The notes below the pieces were generated by a model. That model was given only the letters and a program-made list of their open reading frames with translations, was not told where the DNA came from and did not search any database. Of a stretch of DNA of 64,000 nucleotides, positions 1 to 11,143 are shown piece by piece. How positions within the stretch are numbered: position 1 is the stretch's first letter; every line of letters begins with the position of its first letter. Source of the stretch: Bimuria novae-zelandiae CBS 107.79 (taxonomy: Eukaryota > Ascomycota > Dothideomycetes > Pleosporales > Didymosphaeriaceae); the NCBI GenBank assembly GCA_010015655.1, contig ML976750.1:64221-128220 (forward strand), read 5' to 3'. The position numbers and the translations under genes were made by a program.

Positions 1-20
1 TAATGGAGAAGTAAGCATAC

Positions 21-608
21 CAGGATAGATCGACAAGCCGCCTCAACCGCCTTCTTGTCCAACTGCGTCGACTTGAACATGTTGAGCTCGATGCTGGTGG
101 GCTTATTGTACACGTTCTGCACATTGCACATCGCTTCGAAGAGTATCTTGATCCAATCTTCGGCCTGCTGGATGACTTCCTTCACAGTATTGTCAGCCCG
201 ATTGGTCGGCGAGGCCTCCTCGAGCGGACGATAACGGTATGTCAGCGCGCGAGCCCAGCCGTCCTCGAAGCGAGGGTATTTATCGTCGCGGGCCAGCATC
301 TGGAGAGCTTCAGTTGCTTCTATGAGTGTTACATTAGCCGTGGGGTTCTGTGAACATGGCTCGTGGCACTACTCACCGGCCTCGGCGATGACGGAAAAGC
401 TGCCCAGTCCAAGAGCCTGACCGACCTTGACGGTGCCAGAGACACCATGGAGCTTCTTCAAGAATTGCGCGAAGGGGCTGTCGAGACCGTCTAGAGCTTG
501 CGCGTATAGCTTAGCGTAGGGCGACTCCGGGGCGGCAACGGCAACGGCATTGCGGTTGAAGCTTGAGGCGTTGCCGTAGGTGAATGCGGTAGGTGCATTT
601 CCGGACAT
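21..608 (-). CDS. Conserved-looking hypothetical protein, 5' part only
   Basis: Two exons are visible: 377-608, starting with ATG and the residues MSGNAPTAFTYGN, and 21-319. They are joined by a 57-nt intron with a GTGAGT donor and a CATAG acceptor. A further GTATGC donor sits at position 20, so the gene runs off the left edge. The 177 visible residues read in one frame across the junction, begin with an Ala/Asn-rich stretch, and become helical and charged after about residue 75 (for example EDGWARALTYRYRPLEEA and VKEVIQQAEDWIKILFEAM). There is no signal peptide and no membrane segment. I do not recognise the family. The gene model is well supported by splice sites and frame; the function is unknown. 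Confidence 0.7.
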
Positions 609-1545
609 TGTGCGCGCGGTCTACACAGGGTGTTAGAAGGTAAGTCCGAGGTTTAGCAGTAACGAGCGGCTTCGAAGTGGGAAACTGGAGACTGGGGAGC
701 AAGACGAGGGAGTTCAAAGAGTAGCGAAGGTGGAGAGTGAAGTAGACGTGAAGGTGGTAACGCGAGGTGCTTCACCTTTAGCGCGGGCGCGTTTGTATAC
801 AACACGCGTTCTCTTCACTTTTACCGCGTTGCGGACGTGAAGCTTGACGCGTGAAGTAAACAGTACATCACGTAGCGGCAGTCAGCGCGGTGGCGAGACC
901 TTGGGAACAAAGTGACCGAGAAAGCTGTATGAAAGCTTCGAGGCTAGGAAAGTAAGCATCGACAATGGGACAGACGTACACGTACCCAGTTTCCACCATT
1001 GACACTCTCTTCTTTAGACGCATAGGAACTCAAATGGAGAATACTAATTCGCCTGTTGTGTCGGGGTCAGAATTCTCGCGATGTATGAAATAAATCTGCT
1101 CATAACGCTGCATTGTCCCAAAATTTCTGCTCGTACACATAGTACACGAACAATTTACATGAAACCCGCCTACTTAAAGAGTCATTCCCAGAGGAACTCA
1201 CACATCTCCAGGTCACACGCAACCCAAGCTCGAAAACCAACAGAATATTATTTGGCATCCAAAAATCTCATCAGAACAGCTTCTACGTCTACACACGAGT
1301 CTGTAAAATTTGAAAATTCTCACCATGAACGTAATTATATCTGCACTTGAAGAGTTGTCCTTTTACGAGGAAGCCGTTGACCGCTCCCTCGGCGCGACAA
1401 ACTCTACCCACTCCCCACCCGAACGGCTGCAAGTCGCCGTGTTGGTCTTTTGAATTCAGTTGTTCCAGCTGGACTGGTTAAGATCCCGGGAATTCCGCAA
1501 GATTATATTTCAAGCATTTGGACGGGACTGGGCACGATTGGAGAG
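609..1545. other. Intergenic, upstream region of the left-edge gene
   Basis: No convincing gene. The first 300 bases are the likely promoter and 5' UTR of the minus-strand gene. The only open frame (1081-1350, plus) has unconvincing composition and no recognisable domain. Confidence 0.5.
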
Positions 1546-2738
1546 ATGTCTGGTTCCGATTCGGAGGATGATTCAGAGGATGATTCAGAGGACGACGACC
1601 AGAGTGCGATGACCAAGAGGCCGATAACCAGCCGAGCGACAATGAAGGGGACAATGGCCAAGAGAATAATGGCCAAGAGCGCGCTGATGAAGGGGTCGAT
1701 GACCAAGGAGGTGGTGACCAAGAGAACGACGTGGCTCTAGGCTCCCGCTTTAATTTTCCCTCAAATGAGTCCAACATCCGACTATTCAACGATGTCGTGC
1801 GCGGAGTCCTTTTCGAGAACTTGTCTCTGTCGCACATCGCGGACGTTACGGCTCTTGTTAAACGTCTTCTCGATTTCATGCTGGATCAGTCTACCTGCAA
1901 CCAGGAAAATGACGGCAGCGAGGACGTTGGCGAAGTTCTTAGCGAGTCTGAACACACTTCTGGGAATGAGGAAGGCAACGGCGATGCTGACTCCCATTGT
2001 AGTCCTGACGTCGCTATTGGTAATGATCGTCTTCCATACTCCTTACAGTCTCATTCACCGCCCGAGCCTGACCCGACGTCTAGAAGGGCGCATTTCACAC
2101 TCGACGGAATGGACGTGGAAATATGTGAGCACTGGTTCTAACAACATGGAGAGTACGACCTTAATGGTGATCGCGTGCTACGGGATGCATCACTGAATCC
2201 TAGGCCAGGTATAGAGCGTGTGCTCTTGACCCCATACCAGTACCACGCACTTTGTTCGCCCATTGACCCGGATAGTAGTACTTACGACTTGCTCACTCAT
2301 GTTAGCACTCATGCGAAGTATAAGTTCGGAATCGGGACATTGACTCATCGCACTATTGGAGATTTTTACACTCGTCAACGAGAAAACCCTCTCCCTGGTG
2401 ACTATTGTCATTGTGCCAGATTCTACGGCCAATCTGGCGAGGCAAATTTATATCGCCGGTAGGTTCGAGAAATGATTGAAGTCAACATGTTCTTCCAGCG
2501 GGAAGATGCGTTTAGATGTGGCCTGGTGGGGGAGGGTCAATTTAACACATTATCCTCTCGACATCTGTTCACCCAGCGTGAAGCTCGCTATCAGGCTGGG
2601 TTAGACACCTACGAGATGGACCGCGAGATCACTCGGCGCATTTTCATGACACCAGAGGCGTACGCTCCGCTTCGAGAGATATTGCAAGGCTTCTTGATAG
2701 AAGTCGATCGTGAGGGTGTAAACTATCAGCTGCGTTAA
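1546..2738 (+). CDS. Possible orphan acidic protein, multi-exon, frame uncertain
   Basis: An ATG at 1546 opens a stretch of SEDD repeats (MSGSDSEDDSEDDSEDDD). The acidic Asp/Glu/Gln-rich character then continues in another frame, open from about 1584 to 2124 (with peptides such as DNEGDNGQENNGQE), so there is either a frameshift in the GAT/GAC/GAG repeats or an unseen intron. Two in-frame stops further on (2139, 2460) are removed by plausible introns: 2125-2208 (84 nt, GTGAGC...CCAG) and 2459-2515 (57 nt, GTAGGT...TTAG). Both keep the frame, giving a tail that ends EVDREGVNYQLR. No known domain is seen. Alternatively it is a decayed gene with two stops and a frameshift. Confidence 0.4.
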
Positions 2739-4027
2739 GAATACTGAATGTCTCTTTCTGTTTTGAGAAGCATTCCTAAATTTTATTTCCTGTCAGTTGC
2801 CTTGAGTTGAACTCTTAGGCATCGGACGCCCACAGTCTAGAGATTTCCTGGAGATATTTCATGGGAGAGAGGTGGCATACTACACTTTAGTTTCCCATAA
2901 TACAAGTTATGATTTGAATCCTCTTACTTCGTCTTCTGATCATGCCGCCTCGATCTTTAACTATAGTATCCAGCCGTATATAACTCGTTTCTGTCACACG
3001 CGCTAATCGGTTACCGTGACTGTCCTGGACCTGAAGGGCGTGGTATAGTCCTTTGTTGTCTGAAATATTAGCAAGCACCGTGTAGCATCATATCCAAGTG
3101 AAAGTGGTGACATCTCATTGCGGAACACCTTTCGGCTCTATGGATTCCCTTCAATCGTATCTGGGAGCCTAGGCTGGCCCACCAAGGCATGCTGCAGAAC
3201 CAGGCGGCGAACTCGGATCGTTTCCCAGAGTGCGGCAAGCGCTCACAGATTTGACGCGTCACAGCGAGCTCGTGACAATGGAAAACGTGGCATCATGTGT
3301 ATGAGTCATGGCTAGGAAGCAGGAGAAGTTGCACCGCGTTTGTCTTACAGAATGGAGTGGAGGACGTTCAATGGCATAAGCGGAATTTTTTGGGAAAGCA
3401 CGCTTGCCCAGTTTGCAATAGCTCGTGAGTCACGTGCTAAAACCCGCCCGCGCCTGGCGCCCAGGTACCCGCTCGAAGTCGAACCTCGGCACTTCGGTCG
3501 GGGTCCTCAACAGCCTTTAGCAAGCATGTCAGCTACATTCAAATAATGAATTGTATAAGACGCTACTACAAGAGTAAGTGAAACACGGTATATTCGAATT
3601 GCACCAGTCTGCGCGCTCAAGCTCGCTGGATAAATGACGTCAAGCCTCCAACTAAAGAAATCCTCGCTGCTCCCGCATCTCAACGCTACTAAGCAACAAA
3701 TCTCCAACCGGAACAAAACCGCGACTCCTAACCCAATCTCATGCGATCCATCGTCGCGATCATATGTACAACAAAAAGTATTCTTCCACACCGCTGCCGC
3801 ACCTAGCCAGGTGCTCAACACCCCACAGGGGTATCTGAAGCCGAAGGCACGTAGTTGGGTATCTTAAAACTGGAATGCAAATGCTGGGTATCTCACAAAA
3901 ACCAGGAACATAATGCAGGAATAAAGAACACAAAGATGGCCGCAACTCTTCCCTTAATTCCGTGAAAACCGACCGCAGCACCGATGCGTATATATGAGGA
4001 GAGCATCATGTAGGAAGCTTTACTGGG
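2739..4027. other. Intergenic, no supported gene
   Basis: Several short overlapping frames on both strands, none with a recognisable domain, consistent composition or splice signals. The last few hundred bases are probably the 3' UTR of the minus-strand gene that ends at 4028. Confidence 0.45.
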
Positions 4028-5845
4028 CTAGACATCAGCGCCTGGATCTCCATAACGCGGAATTCGCAGATCCGGAAGCTGCTGAACTCCTTGTTGACGT
4101 TGCCAATAGTCAGAAAAATTAGTGACCCCCGCAGTCGTTCCATGGACCTGTTCACTTGCACTCAGCGCTTCCTCGGCAGCTTCTGGGCGTACGGCGAACA
4201 GATTGGCGTTCGCTCCAGTGCACACTTGATCCAGCTGCCCGCCGGACCAGGTCCATGGCTCTTCGAAAAGGGGAGCATCACCGGAATGATAGTTGGCGTC
4301 ATAGTTCGGCATCGATAGCCAAGGCTGGATGTCTGGATTGTATATGACCTTCGCATCTTCCGGAGACGTAGGCGCGGAATGGTGGCCGTGCGACAACACC
4401 GGAGTCGATATCAGTGGTGTCTGTTGTCGCGGCGGTATTGCACTCATACGTTGCATAGGTGGATGGTCCATCGGCCGAGGCGAAACAGCGAACATGCGTT
4501 GCTGTACGACTGACTGGGGCTGCATGGGAGCGAGCTGTAAAGGCCCGTCAGGACTATCGGCAAATGGCGGCGGTGTTGCAAATCGTAGTTGCGAATGCTG
4601 CAGTGGTGACAAACCGGGCGTCCGACTTTGCAGTCGTGCATGCGGAGCAGTTGCCGGGAGCAAGTTCGAGGCCGTGCGGCGAGTTCTCGTGGTTGACTTG
4701 AGATTGAGCTTACGCGCTTTCGATGGTGGCTCGTTTATATCGGAGTCTTTCGCCTTGCCTCTCTTGCTATTGCCCACGCGATTCTGGTATTTACGGTTTG
4801 CGTACGCCTTCGGGGCGTTGACAAACATACGGATCTGGCAAGCGGAGTTCATCACGTCTTCGCATATGGTTTTCTCCTCTTCCAGGGCTTGCAGGATACT
4901 CTCTAATCGCTCTTCACAAGTCACGTCACGATCCTCGTCTTCTCCTTTGCGATCGTCAGCGACATAATCGTTATGGACCTGCGTTATTCCGTCAGTATAT
5001 CGTCAAAGGCCGACCGACAAAGAGAGATGATTACTTACCCAACCACGAAATCCTTCTTTCGTCTGCAAAAGGAGGCAATGGAGCACCTTGTGCGCGTATG
5101 CCTCGACTAGTTCAGGCTTATAGTAGGCTCCATGGACCCATCGCTTCATCGCGATTGAATTCTTGTTATCCCTTGCAGCATCGCCACGCGTCATGGCGTT
5201 ATAGATTCGCTCGACGTGGTATAGGCGGTCGCGTTCCACTTCAGCAATCGTTTCGTCCGTATCGGGTGGTCGATAGGGCTTCCTGTTAAAACGAGTCGCT
5301 TCTTTTCGATACTTACTTGCGCTCTCCGTTGAGTCGAACTGGCTTCTGTACGGTCCATACTTCGAACCTGAATTCTGCGCGAGCTGGGGCGTCGACCTTT
5401 CGTAATATGGTGGGTTTGACATGCGAGCAGAATTTCCGGAAACATGTAGAGGGTGGGGCGAAGGTTGGTTATATGGTGAAGGTACCACGTGGGGCTGGAT
5501 TGTGTAGGGCAGCCAAGATGGTTCAACGTGATTCTTGGGACCACGTGGAAACGACTCGTTGTTCGAAGGCGGAGAATATTGTAGAGGTGGCTGCGAGACT
5601 CTTCTGCTGAGATCGGTGGCTTGCTCCGGAACAGCGCAGCTTGCGGGGTCAAAGTTGTTTGCAGGTGGCTCATAATCGGCATCGGCATGGCAAAAGTCGT
5701 TCAAGTCGAACTGCTGTTCTTGATCTTGATAGTCCGCAGAGTGAGAGCTGTAATGTTGGATATCGGTCAGCGGCAGATATGACAGTACTTGACTATGCAC
5801 TCCTTCATCCCCTCTGCTGCCTGAAGCGGACGGTGGTTCTTTCAT
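4028..5845 (-). CDS. Low-complexity protein with a conserved central helical block, unknown function
   Basis: Two exons, 5039-5845 and 4028-4978, joined by a 60-nt intron (GTAAGT donor, CGCAG acceptor, phase 0) that precisely joins GFRGW to VHNDYVADD. The product is 585 residues. The start at 5845 (MKEPPSASGSRG) is the first ATG before a consistent coding pattern; the frame stays open further upstream without good codon character. Residues 1-180 are Pro/Ser/Gln-rich and probably disordered. Residues about 190-350 are the ordered core (for example YYKPELVEAYAHKVLHCLLL and then ERLESILQALEEEKTICEDV), followed by a basic patch (KRGKAKD, KARKLNLK) that could be a nuclear localisation signal, and a disordered tail. 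I infer a fungal nuclear regulatory protein from its composition only. Confidence 0.75.
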
Positions 5846-6994
5846 AGATGCTGTTGCTGATATGCGGTGCTGGAGGTCGTGCAGGAAGCGAAGTTGGAAA
5901 TCTGAAGTGCTAAAGTGATGATTGGAGATGTGGAAGAGTGGATATCGTGTCCAGGAATGTATGGAGAAGTCTTCAAGTCTTTCGATTGTGCGCTTGAAGG
6001 GGGATGGAAGTGGCTGAGCCCGCAACGATGGAAACGCATTTAATGCACAGGTGACACGATGAGCACTGGACAGCCGCGCCTTACATTCACGATAGCGGAG
6101 ACTTAATCGTGTAGCTGATTGCAGTGTCCGCGGCCTGTGACATGGCGTGCGCTGGGTGATGTGTATGGACGGCCTGCGATTGAAGGATACCTTGCAATGA
6201 GGCTCTGCGGAATTCGTGCGCTTGGTCGCGGTATTGTGCCGGGGCGTCTGAACCTTTCCGTGGCTTTTGGAGAGCCGGATCCTGCTGGCCAATCGTCGTC
6301 CCTTCCGTGAGAGAACCTGGCAAGTGAGGCTGGAGCCGTTGATGATCCATCAAACAGCACCACGGCTTGTCATAAGTGTGCCATTGGAAGCCAGCCGATG
6401 TGACCGCGTCCGTTTCTCTTCTTCGCGACGAGGAGCACATCGCCATGAGAAGCAGGGGGGCCTGCGAGAATTGCAAGACTTGTGTCCATGGTACGGCGGG
6501 CAGGGGGCTCTGGAAAGGAGTGCCATAGCAATTGAGTGTTGACAAATGTACTAGTTAGAGATCAATTGAGAGACGAGCGAGTCTTTCATAAATGTTTAAG
6601 GGACTAGTAGTGTGCAAACAGTCCCCTGTGCGAGCGGTCATTGGTCAAGTGAGAGAAAATTAGCTAAGATTCTGATTGCAAACAGCGGCTGACCTAAAAT
6701 TTGCTCAGACCACATATATCGCGTTAAGATGGCACAAAATTGTCACTCTGGGGATGAGGCGCCTTGAAAAGGTATGAAGCAATTTTATGTCTAAAGAACC
6801 ATTTCTTATCCAGAACCTTCATCGTCTGCTGATCTCTTGAGCAAAGGGATAGCTCACGCCACGATAGGCCTCCTCTGGGAGATTCTTTGCTTCATGATCT
6901 CCGCTTTGATCTCCATGTATGGTCCACCGATATTTGACGTCCTGATGGGATCCGCCTCTTTCTCACATCTCCAGGTCGTCATCGTAGAAGGTCT
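5846..6994. other. Upstream region of the 4028-5845 gene
   Basis: Promoter and possible long 5' leader. Frames open on both strands between 6087 and 6545, but they mirror each other, carry no domain, and I do not accept any. Bases 6550-6994 are AT-richer and featureless. Confidence 0.4.
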
Positions 6995-7315
6995 TCACTG
7001 AGATTCAATCAGCAAGTGTGGTATCAGAGAGAGGTTGGTCACATTACGGCCATTTGTGCAGTCGCCTGACCAGCCTCCATCGGTCTTGTCCTTCGCCATC
7101 AGAGACGCTAACTTCTCTGTGGCATCTTCGCCTCTAAAGGAGTATCTGTGTATCTGGCAATCGTACTTTTCTTTCAAGTGGATGGCTTTAAAATCGTTGA
7201 TCGTCCTGCCGACTTTCTCGTTGCCGTAATGAACCGCGTAGAAAACTTCTTCTCTTACGCCGTTTGTGCATGGACCGGGGCTGGAGGAACCTGCGGTGTT
7301 GGCGAATGGATGCAT
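6995..7315 (-). CDS. Doubtful small hypothetical protein (106 aa)
   Basis: An ATG at 7315 opens 106 residues with a plausible protein-like middle section (REEVFYAVHYGNEKVGRT, then AIHLKEKYDCQIHRYSF). It contains three cysteines, with CTNG occurring twice (about residues 16 and 87), as in small secreted proteins, but no signal peptide is encoded. A CACCGCAG acceptor-like site lies just inside the start, so the true N terminus could come from an upstream exon I could not identify. It may also be a gene relic. Confidence 0.3.
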   Translation of the reverse strand: MHPFANTAGSSSPGPCTNGVREEVFYAVHYGNEKVGRTINDFKAIHLKEKYDCQIHRYSFRGEDATEKLASLMAKDKTDGGWSGDCTNGRNVTNLSLIPHLLIESQ

Positions 7316-7964
7316 GAGTTTCCATTACCCAAGTGGTTTTAGCGGTGTGAATATACTGCTGACGCTCCTCAATGTTGAAGAATTGATCTGGGAGAAATTC
7401 CCGAGTTCGGCGATCGTTCGTAGGTGTTCGGAAGATGGAGCGGAGGGATTGGGTGGCCTTCCCAGATTTGAACTTGGTATCCGCGTCGGATTTAGTGTTG
7501 TAGTGCGTAAGACGATGGACGGATTAGCTTAGGCAGCAACTATCCTCTGTTTGCTCGTGTATCCACCTGAATATCGTGGTGAAACAGTCGATAGGAGGAT
7601 CAGCTTAGGTAACAGCTATCTCGGGTTTTCTTATTCACCTGATGGTATATTACCCTTTGTATTGTGATCCATGGACAATTATGTACTGTGACCGTGGTAC
7701 AGGATTAAGGTGAAGGGAGAAAGGATCCATGCAAATTTTTCGTTCACAGTAGAATATACATATGAATGCTGATTCATAGACGTGCATACTATTTGAATAA
7801 GGCTCGTTATATAAGCTTGAGGATCGTCTGGACTCGGATGAGCGTAGGCGGAATGTAGAGGAGCAGCGAAGCTCCTTCAAATTGCATGTGCATGGCTGCC
7901 GTATACTTGAATGCGTTGTGTGCAAAGGGTTGCATGGTGGTTGAGTTGACGTATTTATATATTA
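7316..7964. other. Intergenic, no supported gene
   Basis: Nothing recognisable. It borders the transposon island on its right side. Confidence 0.4.
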
Positions 7965-8215
7965 CCGAGGTTCACCCCGAAACGCCCGCCACGGCGAAAC
8001 GCCCGATCCGCGCATGCAACACCAAAATCTCAACGTGTAATTCTATCAATATAAACTCAATTGAGGCTGCGCTTGCAGCGATAGAATCGCTAGAACCTGG
8101 AGAAAAACTTGTGTACGCGCAAATCGCGAGAAAGTATAGTATTAAGCCTACAACACTCGCTCGCAGGTATAAAGGTGTATTAACCTTGCTTAATGCCCGC
8201 TTCTTAAATTAGTAG
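7965..8215 (+). mobile_element. Truncated 5' end of a pogo-like DNA transposon
   Basis: After a TA dinucleotide at 7963-7964 come two copies of CGAAACGCCCG exactly 17 bp apart (7978 and 7995), like terminal direct repeats of pogo elements. A reading frame then gives a helix-turn-helix like that of fungal pogo/Fot transposases: EAALAAIESLEPGEKL, then YAQIARKYSIKPTTLARRYKG (about 8063-8176). The frame stops at 8212, and no catalytic part or matching 3' end is found. CpA dinucleotides are retained, so this short piece is not RIP-mutated, unlike the long elements nearby. Its right side lies 12 bp from the Fot1-like element. Confidence 0.6.
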
Positions 8216-8227
8216 GCTCTTTACCTA

Positions 8228-8288
8228 CTCGCCCCACACGCCAACCGGAGGTTGGCCCTGCGCAGCCCAACGTAACTTCGCAGCCTAA
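8228..8288 (+). repeat. Left terminal inverted repeat of the Fot1-like element
   Basis: Perfect 61-bp match to the reverse complement of 10056-10116. It contains the palindrome CCAACCGGAGGTTGG and the first of two 18-bp tandem units beginning CAGCCYAACGTAACTT. The match resumes just beyond, after a CG-to-TA difference that fits RIP. Confidence 0.92.
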
Positions 8289-9039
8289 CGTAACTTTGTA
8301 TAGAGAATTAAAATTAATCTAGTCTTTTGACAGCGTAGACTTCAATTATATAGGCTAATATACAGTGGAGTTAGTGTAGTAAGTAGGGCAGGATCTATAG
8401 TCATCTCTCTAAGAGATAGGACCTATTAGGGCTAATTTTATAGGCTCTGTAAGTAGGCGTCCTTATACGTTTTTGTAGCCTTTTAAGTAACCTTTTAAGC
8501 CTTAAGTTTTATACGTTAATTAATTGCTTATCGCGCTACTTTAATAGTTACTATACTACTTTTTTATACTAGCCTTTTATCTTTAATCTGCCTTTTTTAG
8601 CGTTATTAAGCTACTATAGTAATATTTATAAGGTCGCGCTGGGCCAGCGCGAGACTATTAATTAGTAATTACGAGCTTTTTAGGAATTTTGTAAGCCTCC
8701 TGCTTAATATATTGCTTCTCTCTAGGGCGCGCGACATTTTTTAATGCTACCACTAATATGCTATAGGTGTATTAGCAATAGGGCTTAAATTAATAGCAGA
8801 TAGAACTAATAGGGATAGCGTCTAGATAGGTGCTAGCAGCTTTATATAAATAAGCTCTAGATTAAATAGAAAGATTCTAGCTTTCTTTTAGGCGCTTAGG
8901 ATTATGCTGCGCTTAAATATATCTATCCTAATCCTATAGATTGCATGTAGAAATTCGACTTTGTTAAAATCTATGTAGCTAGTTCGGGTGGCTATCTTTA
9001 TAGCCTTTTTATGATTCTGCTTTAATAGCTAAAAATAGA

Positions 9040-9905
9040 CGACGTCTAGAGGCTGCAGATAATGTAATAAATATAGTAATAGTAAGAAGGGAAGTATCTT
9101 ATAATTATCGCAGAACTATATAAACTCGATAGTAAGGTAGCTACTAAATTTATTAAATATAAGTAATTATTATACGCCTTTTTAGCGCGCGCGCGTTTGT
9201 ATTTTAAAGAACTTTAGCTACTTTATTAAGATAAAGTTATTAGCGTATCCTAATATTAATATAGCGATTATATAGCTATTAGGCAGCGCCGTATTTATAT
9301 ACTAGTAATAAAAGTAATTAATAGCCTATACGACGAGCATAGGTTCGAGTACCTCTTTATTATTAGAGATTAATTTAATACTTATAATATAATTACGCGA
9401 CGTCTCTAACGCAGAGATATAAAAATAATTAAACTTTATAGTAATAATTTATTAATTACTACTAACGCCTATGCGGAAGCCGGTTTTGTCTATATTATAG
9501 GTGTCTAATAGGGTGACGCCGTAGGTGTATATCACCTTTTTAAGCTTAATAAAATAATAGCTATAAGCTTTAAACGTCGCTATTACTATATAATTAATAT
9601 GCTACGACTTCTGCTTTATATAGCAATAGTCTAGATTTCTTAATAGCTATCGCGATAGCTAGTCCTTACTAAGTAAGAAAGCTCTGCTATTAGGGTGCGC
9701 GCAATTAAGGATATATTAAATAGTACCTTTTAACTATAGCATAAAGTATGGCATGCTAATAGTGTCGTAGCAACGTATATATAACTTTAGCGCTTTATCC
9801 TAGGTCTCTGAGAGTCGTAAATTCGTGCCACTATAGTCATAGTGGCTAATCCAGCCTCTAGCGCGCGCTCGAAGTCGCGAAACAGGCACGCTCTATTCGC
9901 GTGCT
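9040..9905 (-). pseudogene. Fot1-like DDE transposase remnant
   Basis: Reading the minus strand between many stop codons gives fragments of a pogo/Fot DDE transposase: YNIDKTGFRIGVSS (first catalytic Asp region, usually YNxDETGF), then LPNSYIIAILILGYANNFIL, then a decayed form of the ...HSTHLLQPLDVxxF... block (ITLSAASRRRLF). Most stops are TAG or TAA in place of expected TGG, CAG or CGA codons, which is what RIP produces. Family assignment rests on these three blocks in the right order. Confidence 0.75.
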
Positions 9906-10055
9906 ACAGCTACAAAATTAGGTATTTCTAAGCTAGAAAAACTAGAGAGATAATTAGAGATACGCTACTTAATTTTATAGCTCTCGCTATAATATTTAGG
10001 CATAGTTATGGGTTATTTATTAAGAAAATAGAAAAATCCGCGATAAAAAGTTATA

Positions 10056-10116
10056 TTAGGCTGCGAAGTTACGTTGGGCTGCGCAGGGCCAACCTCCGGT
10101 TGGCGTGTGGGGCGAG
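10056..10116 (-). repeat. Right terminal inverted repeat of the Fot1-like element
   Basis: Reverse complement of 8228-8288 without mismatch, followed by the duplicated TA target. Confidence 0.92.
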
Positions 10117-10118
10117 TA

Positions 10119-11143
10119 AAGGCTAGCTCAGCAATCAGCTGCCCTAGCCATCTTACCACCTGCACAAGTCTTCCCCACGCATTCACCCATCACTCGACCT
10201 CCGTTTCTATCATTGCTCCCATTGTCCGCGCAATCGAAGGCCTGGCCAAAATTCCCTGCCGAGTACCTGCAGAGGCCTCGAGAGCGTCCCGCACCCGACA
10301 CCTACTTCGCCTCTCCGTCCCCTCCACTTGCACATTCGTCGCACGATTGAAACAGTGACGCGCTGCGCTCTCCGAGATTAATCCGCCGAATAAAAAGCGA
10401 CAGCAAGTGCTCTATGCGCCGGCGCACGTAATGTCGCAGATATTGCGGTCGCCAACGAGGAATTAGAGCCAGTAGACTAGGACAGCGGGTAATGCGCGGG
10501 TCGCAGTGAAGGAGGCACTAGCAATGGAGAATGCCGTAGCGGCAGTGGACCATATTTTGGCCGCAACGCAGGCGTGAATTACTTGGAGTTCTTTATACTA
10601 AGCGGAAGGCGTTGATTAGCGTGACGGACACCTTAGCTAAAGGTATAATAGAAGCGTCGTTTGGACGCAACTTGCTATTAGGGCGAGCATGTGCAAACTT
10701 CTGCGTTGAATTAGTAGTGTGGGGATTGATGCCTAGCAAGTTCAAGATGTTGATATGTGCCCAGAAGGCGCAGCTCTGCCAGCCGACCATTGTGGCGCAG
10801 TATGTAGTTTTGGACGGTGAGAAATTGGTCGGACGGGCGCGAAGATAAAGTTATCTAGAGTTAGCTGGCGTAATAACGGGCGAAGCGGTAGTTGGCGTGA
10901 ATGAGAGTTTGCGCGAGCAGTGACGGTGAAGTGAGATAGCAATGAGACGGTGGACGTGATATGCCGAGTGGTGAGGGAGGTGGTGACAATGCTCGTGAAA
11001 AGGCTGAAGGTTATGTGGCATTAAGACAGGGTAGGGAGGGTGTGAGAACGCGCTGTTGTGAAGTAGTGCCGGTAGCAGTACGAACACAAGGCGATTTTGG
11101 TAGAAAGTGTGGATATCTAAGTCGAAAGCCATCGCAGTAGCCC
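10119..11143. other. GC-balanced intergenic stretch
   Basis: Short frames on both strands (for example 10074-10358 and 10612-10848) have no domain. An alanine-rich stretch around 10480-10580 looks like decayed coding sequence but I could not assign it. Confidence 0.35.

Larger units (their letters stand above)
8228..10116 (-). mobile_element. RIP-degraded Fot1/pogo-family (Tc1/mariner) transposon
   Basis: Complete element of 1,889 bp. It has perfect 61-bp terminal inverted repeats and a TA target duplication (8226-8227 and 10117-10118). Size, TA target and transposase remnants fit the Fot1 branch of pogo elements. The interior is extremely AT-rich with TpA in excess, whereas the inverted repeats remain GC-rich. 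The coding strand is minus. No intact transposase remains, so the element cannot act by itself. Confidence 0.88.

Noticed and set aside
6087..6545. Overlapping frames on both strands upstream of the 4028-5845 gene
   Set aside because: Mutually overlapping, no domain, better explained as 5' leader and promoter.
7650..7925. 91-codon minus-strand frame
   Set aside because: Low-complexity Ser/Arg content, no homology recognised, AT-rich surroundings.
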